A stretch of DNA of 60,000 nt from Diphasiastrum complanatum. Lineage: Eukaryota; Streptophyta; Lycopodiopsida; Lycopodiales; Lycopodiaceae. The first letter of the stretch is position 1. The number at the start of each line of letters is the position of its first letter. The notes beneath the pieces were generated by a model that saw only the letters and a list, made by a program, of their open reading frames with translations, searched no databases and had not been told where the DNA came from. Location of the stretch: positions 18,821,779-18,881,778 of the forward strand of contig CM055108.1 in the NCBI GenBank assembly GCA_029204225.1, in the 5' to 3' direction. The translations under genes were made by a program, and so were the position numbers. This document shows, piece after piece, positions 22,910-36,144 of the stretch.

Positions 22910-25900
22910 TATAATTCATGATTTCATTAATTAACGAATACTTTGAGATTAGTTTAGTGGAGCTGCCGTCACAAAAGCACCAGTACTAAACAGTGTAAGC
23001 TCGATGATGTAAAGGTCCCAAAAAAACGTGGAGTATAATTAGCTAACCGATGTCATTTTGGATTGGAATCTGATTTTCGTACAGAATCAGGTCTAAGTCA
23101 TCTGTGATAATATGAACCTACAGGCTACAAGAACCTTTAGCATGACGCAACATAGACACTTTAAATGATTCAAGGAAGGAGTTGAAGCGCAGATACCGTG
23201 TTCTATGAGAAAATTGTTCGATAATCTAATACAATCTCGTTTTAAGGCTTAATAGAATAATACGACTCGTATTGAATAGAGACTGGATGGCCGTTATTGT
23301 TGAAGGCAGCAAATAAAACACGCTTAGGTATGCAGCATACAACAACGTGTATCAGATGGAAATATCAAAAGTGCATGAAGAATTTACTCTGTAAGCAAAA
23401 ACAGCTTCAGATTACGAAGACAAGAGATCGTAGAACAGGACCTTGGGAAAGAAAAACACGATAATGGATCAACAACAAGAAACTAGAGCTCTTACGTATC
23501 ATGTAGGGCAGTATAGATATACACCAGTGACCAGATCGCACATCTCTTGTTTACATTGCACACATACGCAAAACGTATTGTGATTTGTAAATGATTGAAT
23601 TGTGCGTTGGCAAGAAAGAACTTACAATACTATGAGCCAATTGAAATTTAGTTTCACATTAGCCTAGAGTAGGAAAAGGAGGTGTTGCTTTGACGGATTT
23701 TTCCAACACTTAAGGTATTCATGCAAAATCTGAGAAATCCGAATTCAAACCTTTTCAAGTGTCGTAATAACTGAAGAGGATTTTGTTGTATAGGTTTCTG
23801 TGGAGAATCCTTAGCTCTGAAAGGTTAGTAATATTGTAGTTCCCTTTCATAAATATTCTCGACTGACTCTGCGTTGCCTGGTTGAAAAGCAGGGGAATAT
23901 CAACCTTTCGCAAGCTGGTTGGGCTCGACGAGACGGATGCAATGCAAATTGTTCTTCTTCCTATTCAACTTTCCTTTTTCACACTAAGGATACAGCTGTT
24001 CACAGTAGTTAACAAGTGAAGCAACCTTAAAGGTTGAACGTTTCACTCCCTTATAGATAATATACTTCGAGGTAATTCAGTTGCAAGGCTCACGACCAGG
24101 ATAAATTTGCTAGCTTCCTGTTACTTTCTCTGGCCTTTATATTAATAACGTTTGAACTCCCTTCTTGCACGACAACCGCTTACCACCGTCAATCGATTTG
24201 CTGTTTTTTGTGTCCATGTTAACCTAGGCTCGTCGTCGACCGGAGACCTATCCGTTAATAGTCGGCCTTGACTTTTATGCAATGCATACATACATATATG
24301 ATATGATTTACAATTTTACGAGTGGAAACTTGAAACATGATGTGTACGCTTACAGGATACTGAGACTAGTTCTTCTGGATTTTTATCCATATACTTGTCA
24401 TTCTTGAATTCAAAGCTAATGATTTACATAAAGATCTGGCAGAGCAATCGTCTTGCAACAAAAGGTATGCGGTTGAGTGTTGAAAGTGAACGTCGAGACC
24501 CTCGTTATTTCAATTGCATTAACTACACTATTCCAGAGCTAAAGGTGTCAACTGGACGCCTTATAATAACAATATGCGACGTGCTAATGGACTAACTTAG
24601 TTCAAACATGCACGCACGCACTGAACATGTTAACGGATCATGTTCTTGCATGCACGCACACACTCACATTCACAACTGCATACCTGAGTTTAGTTTACAT
24701 CGAACACAGATGTTAGCCACAACTACAGTCGTATCGACACTCTAATTGATTTAATATGCCATCTTATATATAAAGATTCAATCCTTCACTTGCCAAACAC
24801 ACTGTTTCAAATTTACTTATTATTTCTCTTGTATGCCCTCATTTGTGGTCGATTGGAATATAACTCCTAACCTCAATGAAAGGAAAGAGGACCTTTTTAA
24901 CTTACCACGTATTGGCAGGATAGCTTTTTACTTGCAGCAAATTCTTTTTATCGTTTGCCGATTCTTGTATATCTATAATACCGCTTTACGTACAAATTGA
25001 TCCAAGCCAAGTCCATACATTATGGTAAGTACATTTTGGGTTCAATTTTATAATCATAACATTGTTCCACTGTTCAGCATCACCCAGTCATATCTACAAC
25101 CTCATTGTTGGGATGCTCATTGTATGGAACAAACAGCTTGCCTATTGTTCCTAATCCCATAGGATTTTCTTCCTTCAGGTCTATTTAGTTCAAGTAACAA
25201 CTATGTCTTGTGTCCAGAACTTCAGTGAAAAACAGCCTTGGCAAATTATTCAGCATAGCATGTATGATGCCGCCCAAGCTCGCATGAGCATCACCAGCAC
25301 AAAGACCATTGAACTACGCAAAGTAGCTGGCCATTTTTGTTAGCTTTTTGACATAATGTTCAAGTTGGCCCCCAATCCCCACCCGTCAAAACAATAAAAC
25401 AATTATGAGGCTTGCATGCCATAAAAGGCTTGAGTCATTTAAATTTCAAACTCACAACATTCCAATACATAAGACCTCGGAAATGCAGCTATATGATATC
25501 ATGGAGTACCTTTGGAGCAACATGTCAGAGAATCAGGAGGTTGATTTCTCATCTAGCAAGAGTAGCAAGCAGTGAGAAGCAGACCCTGGCTAGCAATGCA
25601 TCAACCACTGATAAGTTGCAGATCAGTGAGCTGCAAAACGCAGATACGAACACAGAGGAGAGGCTTGGATGACGAAAATGAGGAGCTCTCATATGGTGAT
25701 GCTGAAGCAGGTTCATAATACTTGATTCAGCTTAGAGCAAAAGGAAAACAGGTCTTCACCATAGCCAAGAAAACCCCTTTCAAATGGAAGTTCCAAAAAT
25801 TTCCCAAGGAGAAAGAAAACTAACCAAAGATAAGCTGCTTAGTTTCTATTTCGTGCTAAGAAATTCCAGGAGTGTCCCTAGAACCCCGTTTTGTTCGTGT

Positions 25901-26199
25901 TCCAGAATGAGCAGAACATAATTCTGGAACAGCATACATCCTTGAGTATATTTCAAGGTCTTTTGATTATCATCTTCAAGGATGTGTGTCCTTTCTATTC
26001 CGATGATTATGATCAGAAGGTCTTTAACTAAGGACTTCCGTAGTGATGCTCCAATTCATACCTATTCATGTGCATGATTTTCAGGTTGCTTATGTGTTAT
26101 ATTATATTGGCTTATTCAGCTAGGATTCTCCTGCTCTATTACCTGTAAGTGTACTTTTTCTCCCCTTCCGTGCTGATTCTCAGTAACAAAACAGAAAAG

Positions 26200-26200
<1 letters not shown>
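22910..26200. other. Gene-side non-repetitive sequence, no gene supported
   Basis: Base composition is like that around the VIL gene and no transposon ends are seen. Only short frames occur, for example a 46-codon frame from 25204 and one at 25412-25672, without recognisable domains. It may hold regulatory sequence or a non-coding RNA. Confidence 0.35.
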
Positions 26201-26202
<2 letters not shown>

Positions 26203-26276
<74 letters not shown>

Positions 26277-26303
26277 GCACACACACACACACACGTACAC
26301 ACA
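26203..26303. repeat. Compound (TC)n(AC)n microsatellite
   Basis: About 26 TC repeats run into about 24 AC repeats with two interruptions (CGC, GT). It lies about 120 bp downstream of the VIL stop codon, so it is probably in or just past the 3' untranslated region. Confidence 0.95.
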
Positions 26304-26424
26304 TTTAACAGAATATTATCTGGCAGAAATTGTGCAAAAAATAAAATGGAAATAATATTGCTGAGATGAAAATTAAGAATGCAGCAATTAATCATGCCCC
26401 CAATTGAGCTAGTCAATGTAATAA

Positions 26425-29400
26425 CTACTGGCCGTAGAGTACAACTTTCTGTCTTGTCATGGAGATAATCTCTTCATAAGTATCAATCAATTGTTCAGCC
26501 AAGCTTTCAGGATCACTAATCATTACTTTGATGTACGCATCTATGACTCCTTTTTGCTGATCTGTAGCTCGCACACCTAACCAGCTCAAAAATCTCTTAC
26601 GAAAATGAGCACCTACTTGACCTTGACGTTCCAGCCAGCGTATCACCGTAACACAATATTCAAAATCCACTTCATGAAACCTTTGTTGGGAAGAGAATCC
26701 TTGTTGGCTAGTGTAGTCCAGCTTATTAGATAACCTCTGGTGATCAGGTGCAAGCCTTTTTCTTGTTTTTTTCACGGACTCCAGCTTGACATCGTTGCTG
26801 TCAACATCTGGATGAATGATCAACCTAACTGAGTGACCATTCTGCCGTGTATGGTTAAGATATTCAGTGCCAAATTGGTCAATGCTTAAACACTGACTTG
26901 CATTAGCCACCATGTCGGGTAAAGAGCACTTCAGTTGGAAAATGTCAGCTTCAGTTTGTTTAGGTTCTTGTACATAAACAAAGCTACAAATATCGGTGGC
27001 AACTGGAAATTTGTCGACCATCAAATGATCCTGGGGCATCTGCAGGAAAGGCCTATTCTGGGGTTTGTTGGCTGGATCCAATTCGGCACTGGTGTGAACT
27101 GGAAAGTCTTCAAGTAGCAGTGAAAACTTGCAGCTCTTTATGTTTGAGCATGGCCTGAAAGGTAGATCACTTAGATCTTGTGAAAGCTTTTGCTTCATAC
27201 CTCTTTCCTTAAAGTTGAGGGTCTCAGCACTCAAATCAACTGAGTTTTCTAGCTCATTGTTGTTGGAGTCAGCAGGTGTACTGTCAGCAGGATTAGAAGA
27301 CTTAAACAAATTTAAATGATCCGGGTCTTTGTTATCTCTACCCCGAAACTTACTTTTGGCACTTCTTTCAGCAGCTGATGCACTGTTTTTCAAAATTCTT
27401 CCAATGTCGCGTACTTTAAATGTAGTATCCATACCATCGAGTTCATAGAAAGTTCTGCCCACCATATTTGAAGGAGCAATGCTTGCCTTGAATGAGGCCG
27501 TGGCACCAGAGTCTCCATTTCTCTGCTCTATGCCCTTTGTGAGGCAGCTTGCCACATTTTCCACTGCGATACCATTTTTTAATTTACTCACAACTCTAAC
27601 TAAATACTCTGTATCTGCTTCCAAGTCAGAAACCAAAACCTCTTTCCAGTCTTTGTGTCGAACTGAGAACGTTGGGCTGTTCCCAAAGTCTTGATTTACT
27701 TTACAGTGCCACACTTCATGCTCAACTATCTCTTCCGCTGCAGTTTTATTTGATACTTCAAGTGTGATAGTGAAAGATGTTGATGACACTTGCTGGAATT
27801 GTATTCTGACTCGTGGTGGCAACTCTGCATTTCCAATGGCATAAGCAACAAGGAAATAGTCAAAGGGCTTAGAAGAAGTTCTATACTTATCAAACATTAC
27901 GACTGGGAGCTTTTATGACAAAAGACACAGCTTAACCGAAATTGCTCGTTCAAAATATCAACAGAAGAAAAAATTGTAAGACCATTGTTTTCCAAGCAAT
28001 CGCCTCTTTAATGTCTTGATGAGAGCTGAACAGAAAGAGAAAATGATAAAGCTGATGCAAAAGTTCCACCATCGGAAACTACTGCTATGGCGTCAGCACC
28101 TTCATCAGATGAAACTCCTAAGTCTACGGAAATCAATTAAACGTGAGTAGGAAAAGCAACAATAATCTGAGTGACAAATGACGCATTCAAGAAGGTCAAT
28201 ATGAGTTATATGGCAAGCAACGCATATCAAGATCCAGTACCTATACCTGAAGTACCGCCTATTGCTGATTGGATGATGAGTTGAACAAATGGCTACAAGA
28301 GAAAAGAAAAAAGCACAACACCTGAATTCTTAGAGTCTCTTTTGTCCTTTGGCTTTAAGTGAAAGAGTTCAAGATTTGTGAGAGCTTTCTCTATATTCTT
28401 TTGAACAACTGACGCAACGGATAATCGGCTGACAATGCCTCTGACAAGCTTACTAGATGCCTCACTGAACGGTCCAATTTCGTCTTCTAGATTCAGAGCT
28501 GCAATGTGCACGTTTACATGCATATCATTATATTTCAATGTTCCTTGCAGCAATCGATGAGCTAAAGACAGACGATGGCATAGAACATCTATCCGCCGTG
28601 CCTCCTTGGCAATCACCAGTTGTTTTTTCCAGCAGCTGATCACAGAGTTTAGCATAATCCGAATTTAGCATACAAATAAGAGAGAAGCGCCAACATTTAA
28701 ACATCCATCAGAAAGGCTCTAAAGAACTAGCACCTCAACAATAAGAGATAGCAGGGAATACCCAAGTAGCTCGCTAATATTCCCGCAAGACTGACAGCAG
28801 TACCCTCCATCTACTTCGGCAGACTGTCCTATTCTTAACACTCCAGCCACTCTTCGCTTCAGAGCACATTCTAAATGACAAGACTGTCCACATCCACGTC
28901 TATTGCTAGCAGAATCTTGCTCACATACGATCCACAGACTTGGGTCCTTATTATCATCAAACTTGTGACATAGGCAGCACGAGCACCTCTTGCAAAATGC
29001 GTCTTTCGTACTTATTTTGGCTCTGCATGCCACATTTTTACATGTTACAACTGTATCTTGGGAACTAGTTGAAATGGTGGAAAAAGTTGGTAACCTTGTT
29101 GGATGTTTTCCCTTTCTTAGCCTCCGAGTGACATTTAAAAAGCATTGACCAATAGAAGATTTTGAGGAAACTGCCACGTTATTGATCGAAATGGCATTGT
29201 TCACCATTAGGGTTTTCACAAGACGGTCTATTAACTTGCACTTTGAATAACTTGTGAATGTTTTCTCTACTCCTGTCCGAAAATTGAGGTAATTTTTTAG
29301 CTGCTTTCTAGTCAAAGAATGTAGTATGTCTCGGCCATTGAAGCTGCCCTTATCTAAGGCACCGAGAAGCTCCTGATTTTCAAATCCACTGAGATTTGCG

Positions 29401-29431
29401 AATTTGGATATGTCAGCCAATAGCTCCGAAT
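26425..29431 (-). CDS. VIL: VIN3-like (VIL/VEL family) PHD-finger protein, Polycomb cofactor; first short exon not placed
   Basis: Exons 28762-29431, 28322-28635 and 26425-27902 join in perfect phase (GG|C and G|TC codons split) and give about 820 residues. Exon 1 encodes the N-terminal helical region (LSGFENQELLGAL, LTRKQLKNYL) and an Oberon-type PHD finger (CKNVACRAKISTKDAFCKRC through CLCHKFDDNKDPSLWIVC to GGYCCQSCG). Exon 2 continues CWKKQLVIAKEARRIDVLCH. Exon 3 carries a fibronectin type III domain (PPRVRIQFQQVSSTSFTITL) and ends with the VID domain (DFEYCVTVIRWLERQGQVG). VIL proteins bind PRC2 and promote H3K27 methylation in the nucleus, with the VID mediating self-assembly. The acceptor TTATGCAG before 29431 shows that an upstream exon must supply the start. 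An ATG-led candidate, 30165-30249, has the right phase (28 codons plus 1 base) but a weak donor. Confidence 0.92.
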
Positions 29432-31300
29432 CTGCATAATTATTGCAAAAAAGGTATGTCATGTAAGGAACTCATATAGCAACCCCACTAGGCTTTTTTG
29501 CTTACTGAAAATTCAAGTTACACAAATCAATATAAGAATGTCAGATGATGTTGAAGCCAATCCACAAGCATTTTCGATGCTGAGCCAAACCCCTAAGTTT
29601 ATGAAAATATTCATTGAAATGAGAGCTCTTTGCACCACCGTCTGCATTTTCTTGTGGTAAGCATCACTTGTAGCAATATTTGCTGTAAAAGGCCATGGAG
29701 AAATTTGATTTTTTATAAATATGCAAAAAGATGACTAACGAAAACAATTGAGGTCAAGAGCCCACAGGAATGGAGTGAAGCAGAAGGCATCATCTCAGTT
29801 GTCATTGTGGCCATCAGCACTGCTAGCTCTTCGACACTGCAAAAACTGCTGGTTGAATGATTTTGTTCAATTTTCAAAGGTTAAGCTGCAACCCCTTGCG
29901 CTTGTTCTGCATCCTCTGAAATTAAGAAACAAAATTTATGCTGTATAAGAATCTTTCCACAGTTCTAAACTTATCGGCTGTAGACTGCTACATTCCAATT
30001 CATTCACATTGGCCAATGGCCGACTCCACCTCTCTTTGACCTACTTTGAAATATAAAATGTAGGGAAAGGTATCTCATGGAAATCAGATTTGAAAAACAT
30101 TCAGACTCGATAGATTTCGATGAAAAAGCATTAGCAATAAAAATAAAGCAAAAAATTCTTATACGTTTCTGCAAAAACTGTTCTGAAAAGAAAAAGAGAC
30201 AGCGTATCGGTTGTTGCATATCACGCTGGTCCACACAGACTGGGGCCATAGAAGAGTACCTTGCAATGCAATCGGAGCCCACAGTACGTCCAAGAAGAGA
30301 AAAAAGCACTTAAAGAGTTTATAAGACGCCAGTTTTCCGTTAAATGTAAAATTTGGATCGCAGAAATTAAGACAAAGAAGCAGAGAAGAGACACTACAGG
30401 GTTACCATAGAGATAAAATCAGCGGAAGAGAAATTTGAAAGAAGAGATGCGTTACAGCGAACAGGTTTGACCCGAAAGAGAAAGCAAATATTGACCACCA
30501 TTGAAGTATCCTATATAATATCATACGGCGATTATCCTAGCTTGTACTATTGATTGTTAAACAGTCGAAGCAAAGTGGAAAGTTAACCACTTGTACGTTG
30601 TCTGTTGGCTTGACATGAGGGGCTATGCAAGTCTGTCACGTCTTCATATTGCACAGAGAGACAGAGAGAGGGCCGGGGGGTATTTATACGTACTAACTTT
30701 TCGTAGCTCTTGTAAGGATGACATTGTACACTTGATGACATAAGTTATACTTTGGAGAAGAAAGCATAAACGTTCCAATATAAAAGGCACTGAAAACTAT
30801 TATCAAGCGAAAGATACTTCGCAGATTGAACGTTGTCAAGAGTACGAGACTGTTTCTGACCTTCTACGGTGATACCGAGGATACGGCATATTTAGACTGT
30901 AACCTTTGGATCTTGAAAGGGAGATTTGACACTCTTTTTTCTTGTAAAACAACATGCGCAGATTCCGCGAGCGCAACTATACTTACAAATCAATTCTTTG
31001 TGGATCAACATGTATTTGCACAACTCATCTTCTTTGCCCATACACCCTCAAGAACCATGCGCCATTGTCAGGCGAGTAAGCCGTAAAGGTCTGGCTTAGA
31101 GGTTTTCATCGCCATGGCAAGCAAAGATCCATAAAGATGATATACCCTTATCGATATTATTGCGACAGAGTCTCCCCACCACTGGCCTTACCGGCCACAG
31201 CAGAAAAGCAGTTGCAGAGAGTGATTATTTTCTCTCTTATTCCCATCTACCTTTCCCTTTCCCGTACCTTAGAGTTCTTGAAATCCAGTACCTGTTTGTA
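29432..31300. other. VIL upstream region: intron, leader and promoter
   Basis: The minus strand should hold the first exon(s) and the promoter of the VIL gene. A candidate first coding exon is 30165-30249, preceded by a donor-like CAAG/GTACTC near 30257 that could end a leader exon. Short plus-strand frames here show no domains. Confidence 0.4.
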
Positions 31301-33094
31301 ATGCTTTAGAATCTCACACCTAAGAGAGGAGGCGCAAGAAGAACCTGCTGCATGCATCTAGAGGCTGTTGACGCTCTCGCACGAGAGATCTGTTTCAACC
31401 CACATCGGCATGGGGTGACAGATCTCTCCGCAGAATCGGATGAAGAAAACTAGAGGAGTAGGAAAAGGCTGGACGAAAGTAAGATATGGAATGAAGTGGG
31501 AGAGAGTAGGTAACACGAGACGAATAAAGACGGAGAAAATGGAAAAAGCAGGACTTCTATCACGCAACGCAAAAGCCACAGTTGAAGCAACCGCTCTTGA
31601 CGAGGTATTTTTCTCTTTCCCAGAACCACATTCCAAAATGGAAGCTGTTAAGTGTTTTCTGGCTATTGCTATTATTACCCCTTTAGAAAAAAAAAGCATG
31701 TCTTTTTATTAGCCTTTTTTATGTTATGGGAAATGCATTATGTTGTGACTCGTGAGTCGTGACCTTAACAATCGTTGATTAATGACTCACTTTTTACTAG
31801 GTGAAAACCGCTGGAATTATAGGTGGCCTTGGGCAGAGCAAACTGAACAACCATGAAACCTAGTGAAATTGGTACAAATGAACAACCATTAAACCTTGTT
31901 GAAATTGTAGTAACAAATCCATTCTCCCATACCTAAAGCATGATGTGAGCCACATTGTTTGAACTAATCTCCTTCCCAAAAACAATTAGGCTATAATTTT
32001 GCTTCTCAAAAAGTTATTTTATGCACATCAAGGCTTACAATATGTTAGGAAAAATGCTGATGTTGCTTTCCTTACACTCATATTTTGGCCTATAAATCTC
32101 ATTGTTATCTATCTCTTATAGAGAACTTTGCAAAAAAACAAAAAATGTCGGAGGGGCCTTCTACATGAATATGTTGTTTTCCAAAGTTTAATTTTTTGTT
32201 AAGACACAAAGTAAATTGCTTATAAAATATGTTACACTTGCATCAATAATAATACATATACTCATAATAAACAATTGCACATTGAAACTTATATGCTTAC
32301 TCATAATCAAGGTGTGTTCATAGGGAGGGTGCACACATCACGTGTAAAAACGTGTAGTATGAAAAGTAGGACCCAATAAGGCAAACTCCATCCTCTCATG
32401 GTATTGACTTGCCACAAGCTCAAGAAGGATTGGCCTCTAGGAATATATAGATGCAAGCTTTGCCTTTAGATTCTTTTGCAAAGTGGTGCTCGTGACAATC
32501 ACTAGATCCAACATGAAAATGGAGTGTAACAAATGTGCAAAACTACAAAAGATGTCTAATCTTATATTCCTTCAAGCATACAATTTATCTAGCACCCCAT
32601 GGGTTAATCATTTGCCAATGTCAATGTTGGTCATGTGCCCAAATTATTTCTAAAAAATGAAGTATCACTTATTGCAAACTACATATCGAATTGTAAGGTA
32701 TAGCAATCATAACATGTGAATCTCATATATAACATGCTATATTTTTATGCAAAATTTCAACAAGACTACATTGGTTCCTACTATGAAGTTGTCCAAAATT
32801 TGATGGTGATATATGGTTTGGATGGTGCAATCATAAAATCATTTCCATTATCATGTTTCTATGTTTTATGCCATGTCTACCCTTATTAAAGTGAAAGTAT
32901 GCTCTTATAGATATTAGCATCGTGGTTGCAAATGTGGTTGTGGATTGCCTCCATTGCGCAATAACAAGAAATAAAGGGTGTTCAAAATTCACCGTTTGTG
33001 CAACATAAAGATTAGGTTTTTGTGGGGCATCCTCAATGCCCACAAAAATGTCCTTTCTTCCATGCTTTCCCAAAATGATTAGCTTTTAAGCCAC
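31301..33094. other. Non-coding, nothing recognised
   Basis: Two overlapping frames near 31358-31712 on opposite strands show no domain. The rest is AT-rich without recognised elements. Confidence 0.4.
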
Positions 33095-33760
33095 ACTTTA
33101 TGCTACATGAAAGGACACAAAACAAGGTATTTGCATAGCAAAAAGTCGCCTTTCATGCAGCATGAAGGGCGACCTAAGAAGTTTTTCATGTTGCGAGATA
33201 AAGGACGGGGTGCCTTCTATGTTGCATAAATCACACATAAGAAGGATACAAAAAGGGGCACCAAAAAATTGCATTCTCAATGCATGCAATATATTGTTGG
33301 ATTGAACCAACATTTGTTGGCTGTATGGCCTGGTTTGTGACAGTGATCGCAGGAAGAAGATTGTTGATTCGAGGACTTTGTCTTCTCAAATCTTGGCTTG
33401 TTTTTGTTCTTCTTCTTTCCTTTCGATAAGAGAGCCTTCTCTTGATCGCTGCTTCTCTCTCCTTCGTCTCTCATCAGTCTCTCATCAGCAACAAGCCTGA
33501 CTGCTTTGTCGAATGTCATATCTGGTAGACTCAGTTGCATAAAAACCATAGAAAAAAAGGCATTCATTATGTAGTGTAAAGGATAATAAAATGCCACCAT
33601 TTATGTAGCATAAATGAGGCAAAAAAATTAGTCCTTTTGCACCATAAAATTCACAAAAATTTTCTTTTATGTATGTTGCATAAAGGACAGAAATAGAGTC
33701 GACCATTATACTACATCAGGAATATGGAAAATATTGCATTAAGGACATAAAATACAACAT
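33095..33760. repeat. Array of short imperfect palindromes (TTTATGnnGCATAAAGG type), split by a gag fragment
   Basis: Quasi-palindromes of 15-22 bp recur at about 33095, 33149, 33184, 33214, 33562, 33597, 33664 and 33735, spaced 30-60 bp. Examples are TTTCATGCAGCATGAAGG and TTTATGTAGCATAAATG. Between the fourth and fifth copies lies the captured gag fragment 33278-33537. Unit and origin are unknown. Confidence 0.65.
33278..33537 (-). pseudogene. Captured copia-type gag fragment
   Basis: About 86 codons in one open frame: LSLPDMTFDKAVRLVADERL, basic KGKKKNKNKPRFEK, then an intact CCHC zinc knuckle CDHCHKPGHTANKC. It is closely similar to the gag at 11119-11470, and the match starts and stops abruptly within the palindrome array, without LTR or primer site. 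It is better preserved than the E1 copy, which has lost the knuckle cysteines. Confidence 0.85.
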
Positions 33761-34682
33761 TGTGGGTCACATGGAATGCGGAAATGACTAATTTTGTAGA
33801 AGATAGATCTGCTCTTCAGTTATCAGATGTACTTTGATTGGCGAATGGTTTATGCATCCACTATGCAAACAATTTAGCACTATTTAAGGGTCCTTTTCAA
33901 AATATGTAGTTACCTCCCAATTTGAATCATTGTTCCTTCACATGATGTGGTTTGCATCGGGACACAAAAGAAAGAATAGAATTGAGATTTGTCTTATGGA
34001 ACTATGACTTATGAAATAGAAACTATTTTACTTTCATGCAAGATCTATGATGATGATTTGACCCAACCTGTATTGGGTTGGAAAGGGACTAACCACTTAT
34101 TGGTAAGTGTGCAGGTGTTCTGACATTTGGAGGCCAAGGCATTCAATGTTTGAATTAAAATTAGAAAAGACATTTCTATTTTTTATTGCATGGGAGAGAA
34201 AACGGTCGACCAATGGCCCTAGGGTCACTCAAGATGTCTTAGATATTTGCTAGTATCTTGAGATACTTTAGGTTGGCACCTTTTAATGCCACCTAGGGGC
34301 AACTCTCACCCCTTGTGAAATGGGAGAGGCCTCTTGAATGGCTCTACCAATCAAGATAGAGTACTTGGGCCTTTTGGTTTTACCCCCGACTCCATTTGAA
34401 ACCACCCTAAGTTTCAGTTGATGATGTGTAGTTGTTGACCAAGAGATGTGATGATCTAAACAAAACAAGCTCACTGTGTTGGATTATTCTCCTTCTTACT
34501 AATCGACTAATCGGTTTTAATCCTCATCCATTGTTTATCCAGTTCTGCAGGTTTTCCCGTGTCTTTACACAGTCTGTAGATTTACAAGTGTTTTTACATA
34601 GTCTACAAAAATACACAAAGTTTGACAACCGTGTCGCATTTTCTCTCTCTACAATCTAGATATTGTCTTTGCATTTTTCGCC
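33761..34682. other. Non-coding, nothing recognised
   Basis: No supported gene or repeat, up to the LTR start at 34683. Confidence 0.4.
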
Positions 34683-35457
34683 TGTTAGAAATTGCGAATA
34701 AATATGCATAGTCGCATTTTTCAAAGTGCCTCAAATGTTAAGGAAATGACTCTGGAAAAGTGTGGGGCTACCCTAAATGAGATTTAGGGACACTGTCGAG
34801 TTTTTCGCAAAAAGCTGACACTGTCGTCTTTTTGCGACACTATCGCCTGTGGCAGTTTTAGCTCATTTCTGCAGAGTGACAGTTTTAGTTCATTTATGCA
34901 GACAGACTGTTTACGGCCAATTTTCACCGCTTATCAGCAATCAATTTCTGAGAAGGAACTGGATGAATGCCAGCGGACACCAGCCAACTGACAATCACAT
35001 TTGACGACCTAATTACTTAGTATAAATCAGTTGTTCATACATCTCTTTTATCATTTGAAATTGTTAGCTCTCTATCAAGTTTTCAAGCTTGAACTTTCTT
35101 GAGCATTCTAGCTCAGTCTTTTAGAGATTTATTTTAGAGTTGCTATTGCGCTACTGCTTATCAGTAGAGCTGCTTATTATCAGACTTATTCTCAATTACT
35201 CAAAGACTTCTTATTGCGTTCAGTATATGTCTTGAATGCGTGCATCTTTGTATTGCTTTTGTAACTAATAGAAATTGTCTGAGAATTCAATACTTTATGT
35301 TTGGCTACGTAATCAGTTAGTATCTAGCGATTTCAAAGTTAGTTGCTAAAGACTGAACGTGATTTTCATCACTACTGCTTTGTTCAAGTTTCGATAGACA
35401 TAGTCATGCATTGGAAGTAAGAAGTTTCCGCATTACATTATCTATCCTATTTTCGAC
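34683..35457 (+). mobile_element. 5' LTR of copia element E4
   Basis: It starts TGTTAGAAATTGCG and ends TTTTCGACA just before the primer site (TGT..ACA ends, about 775 bp). A TATA-like TATAAAT near 35020 places the transcript start about 400 bp before the end. There is no second LTR to confirm the start. Confidence 0.65.
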
Positions 35458-35470
35458 ATGGTATCAGAGG
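35458..35470 (+). other. Primer-binding site of E4
   Basis: TGGTATCAGAGGG directly follows the LTR end. The last bases differ from the tRNA-complementary GCC seen elsewhere. Confidence 0.85.
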
Positions 35471-35664
35471 GTTGATTCTTCTTCAGGGCCTAATACTATT
35501 TCGATATTAGAGTGAAAGCTCTAATACTTGATATCTTTTGCGATATCAAATTGATATCATATTCTTCAGTTCCTTTCATCTTTTCAATATCAGAAAATTG
35601 ATTTCTTGTTGTTGGCATTACTACATCTTAGCATCATCGATACAATCGACAAACTAAGTTCCAG

Positions 35665-36144
35665 ATGGATTCTCAAAGTAAAGCTAGTTTTATTACAGAC
35701 AAGCTGAATGGATCCAATTATCATTTGTGGAAATTTAAAATGAAGACCTTGCTAATCGCCAACGAGTTCTGGGATGTTGTTACAAGTATAGAAGTAAAAC
35801 CTGAAGACGACACAAAAGACTCAAAGTGGAAATCTAAGGATGGTAAAGCTTTCGCGCTTATTATCCTCAATATATTAGATACACAGATTGGATACATAAC
35901 TGAAGCTAAAACATCAAAAGACGTTTGGGACATCCTGAACTCACTATATGACGTGAGGGACGTAACTACTAAGTTACATCTACGAAGGAAATTCTTCACA
36001 TTCAAGATGTCTAATGGTGATTCTCTTCAGAATCACATTAAGCAGTTTAAGAATCTCCAGATGGCCGTTGTCGGATCAGTCATAGACGATCAAGACGCAA
36101 TTATGACATTGCTTTCAAGCTTACCCTCTACATATGAGAACTAG
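35665..36144 (+). pseudogene. E4 gag, N-terminal part
   Basis: Starts MDSQSKASFITDKLNGSNYH and continues LWKFKMKTLLIANEFWDVV, the DUF4219/UBN2 gag fold of copia elements, with the conserved LHLRRKFFTFKMSNGDSL. It stops at a TAG at 36142, after LLSSLPSTYEN, where family gags continue, so the frame is broken. Confidence 0.85.

Noticed and set aside
26116-26416. Arg-Glu and Cys-Val repeat proteins on both strands
   Set aside because: They are translations of the (TC)n(AC)n microsatellite.
31358-31712. Overlapping frames of 113 and 90 codons on opposite strands
   Set aside because: No domains, no splice or promoter support. Kept as unannotated sequence upstream of VIL.
33095-33760. CRISPR-like spaced palindromes
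   Set aside because: Repeats are imperfect and irregularly spaced in a eukaryotic genome. Treated as a minisatellite.
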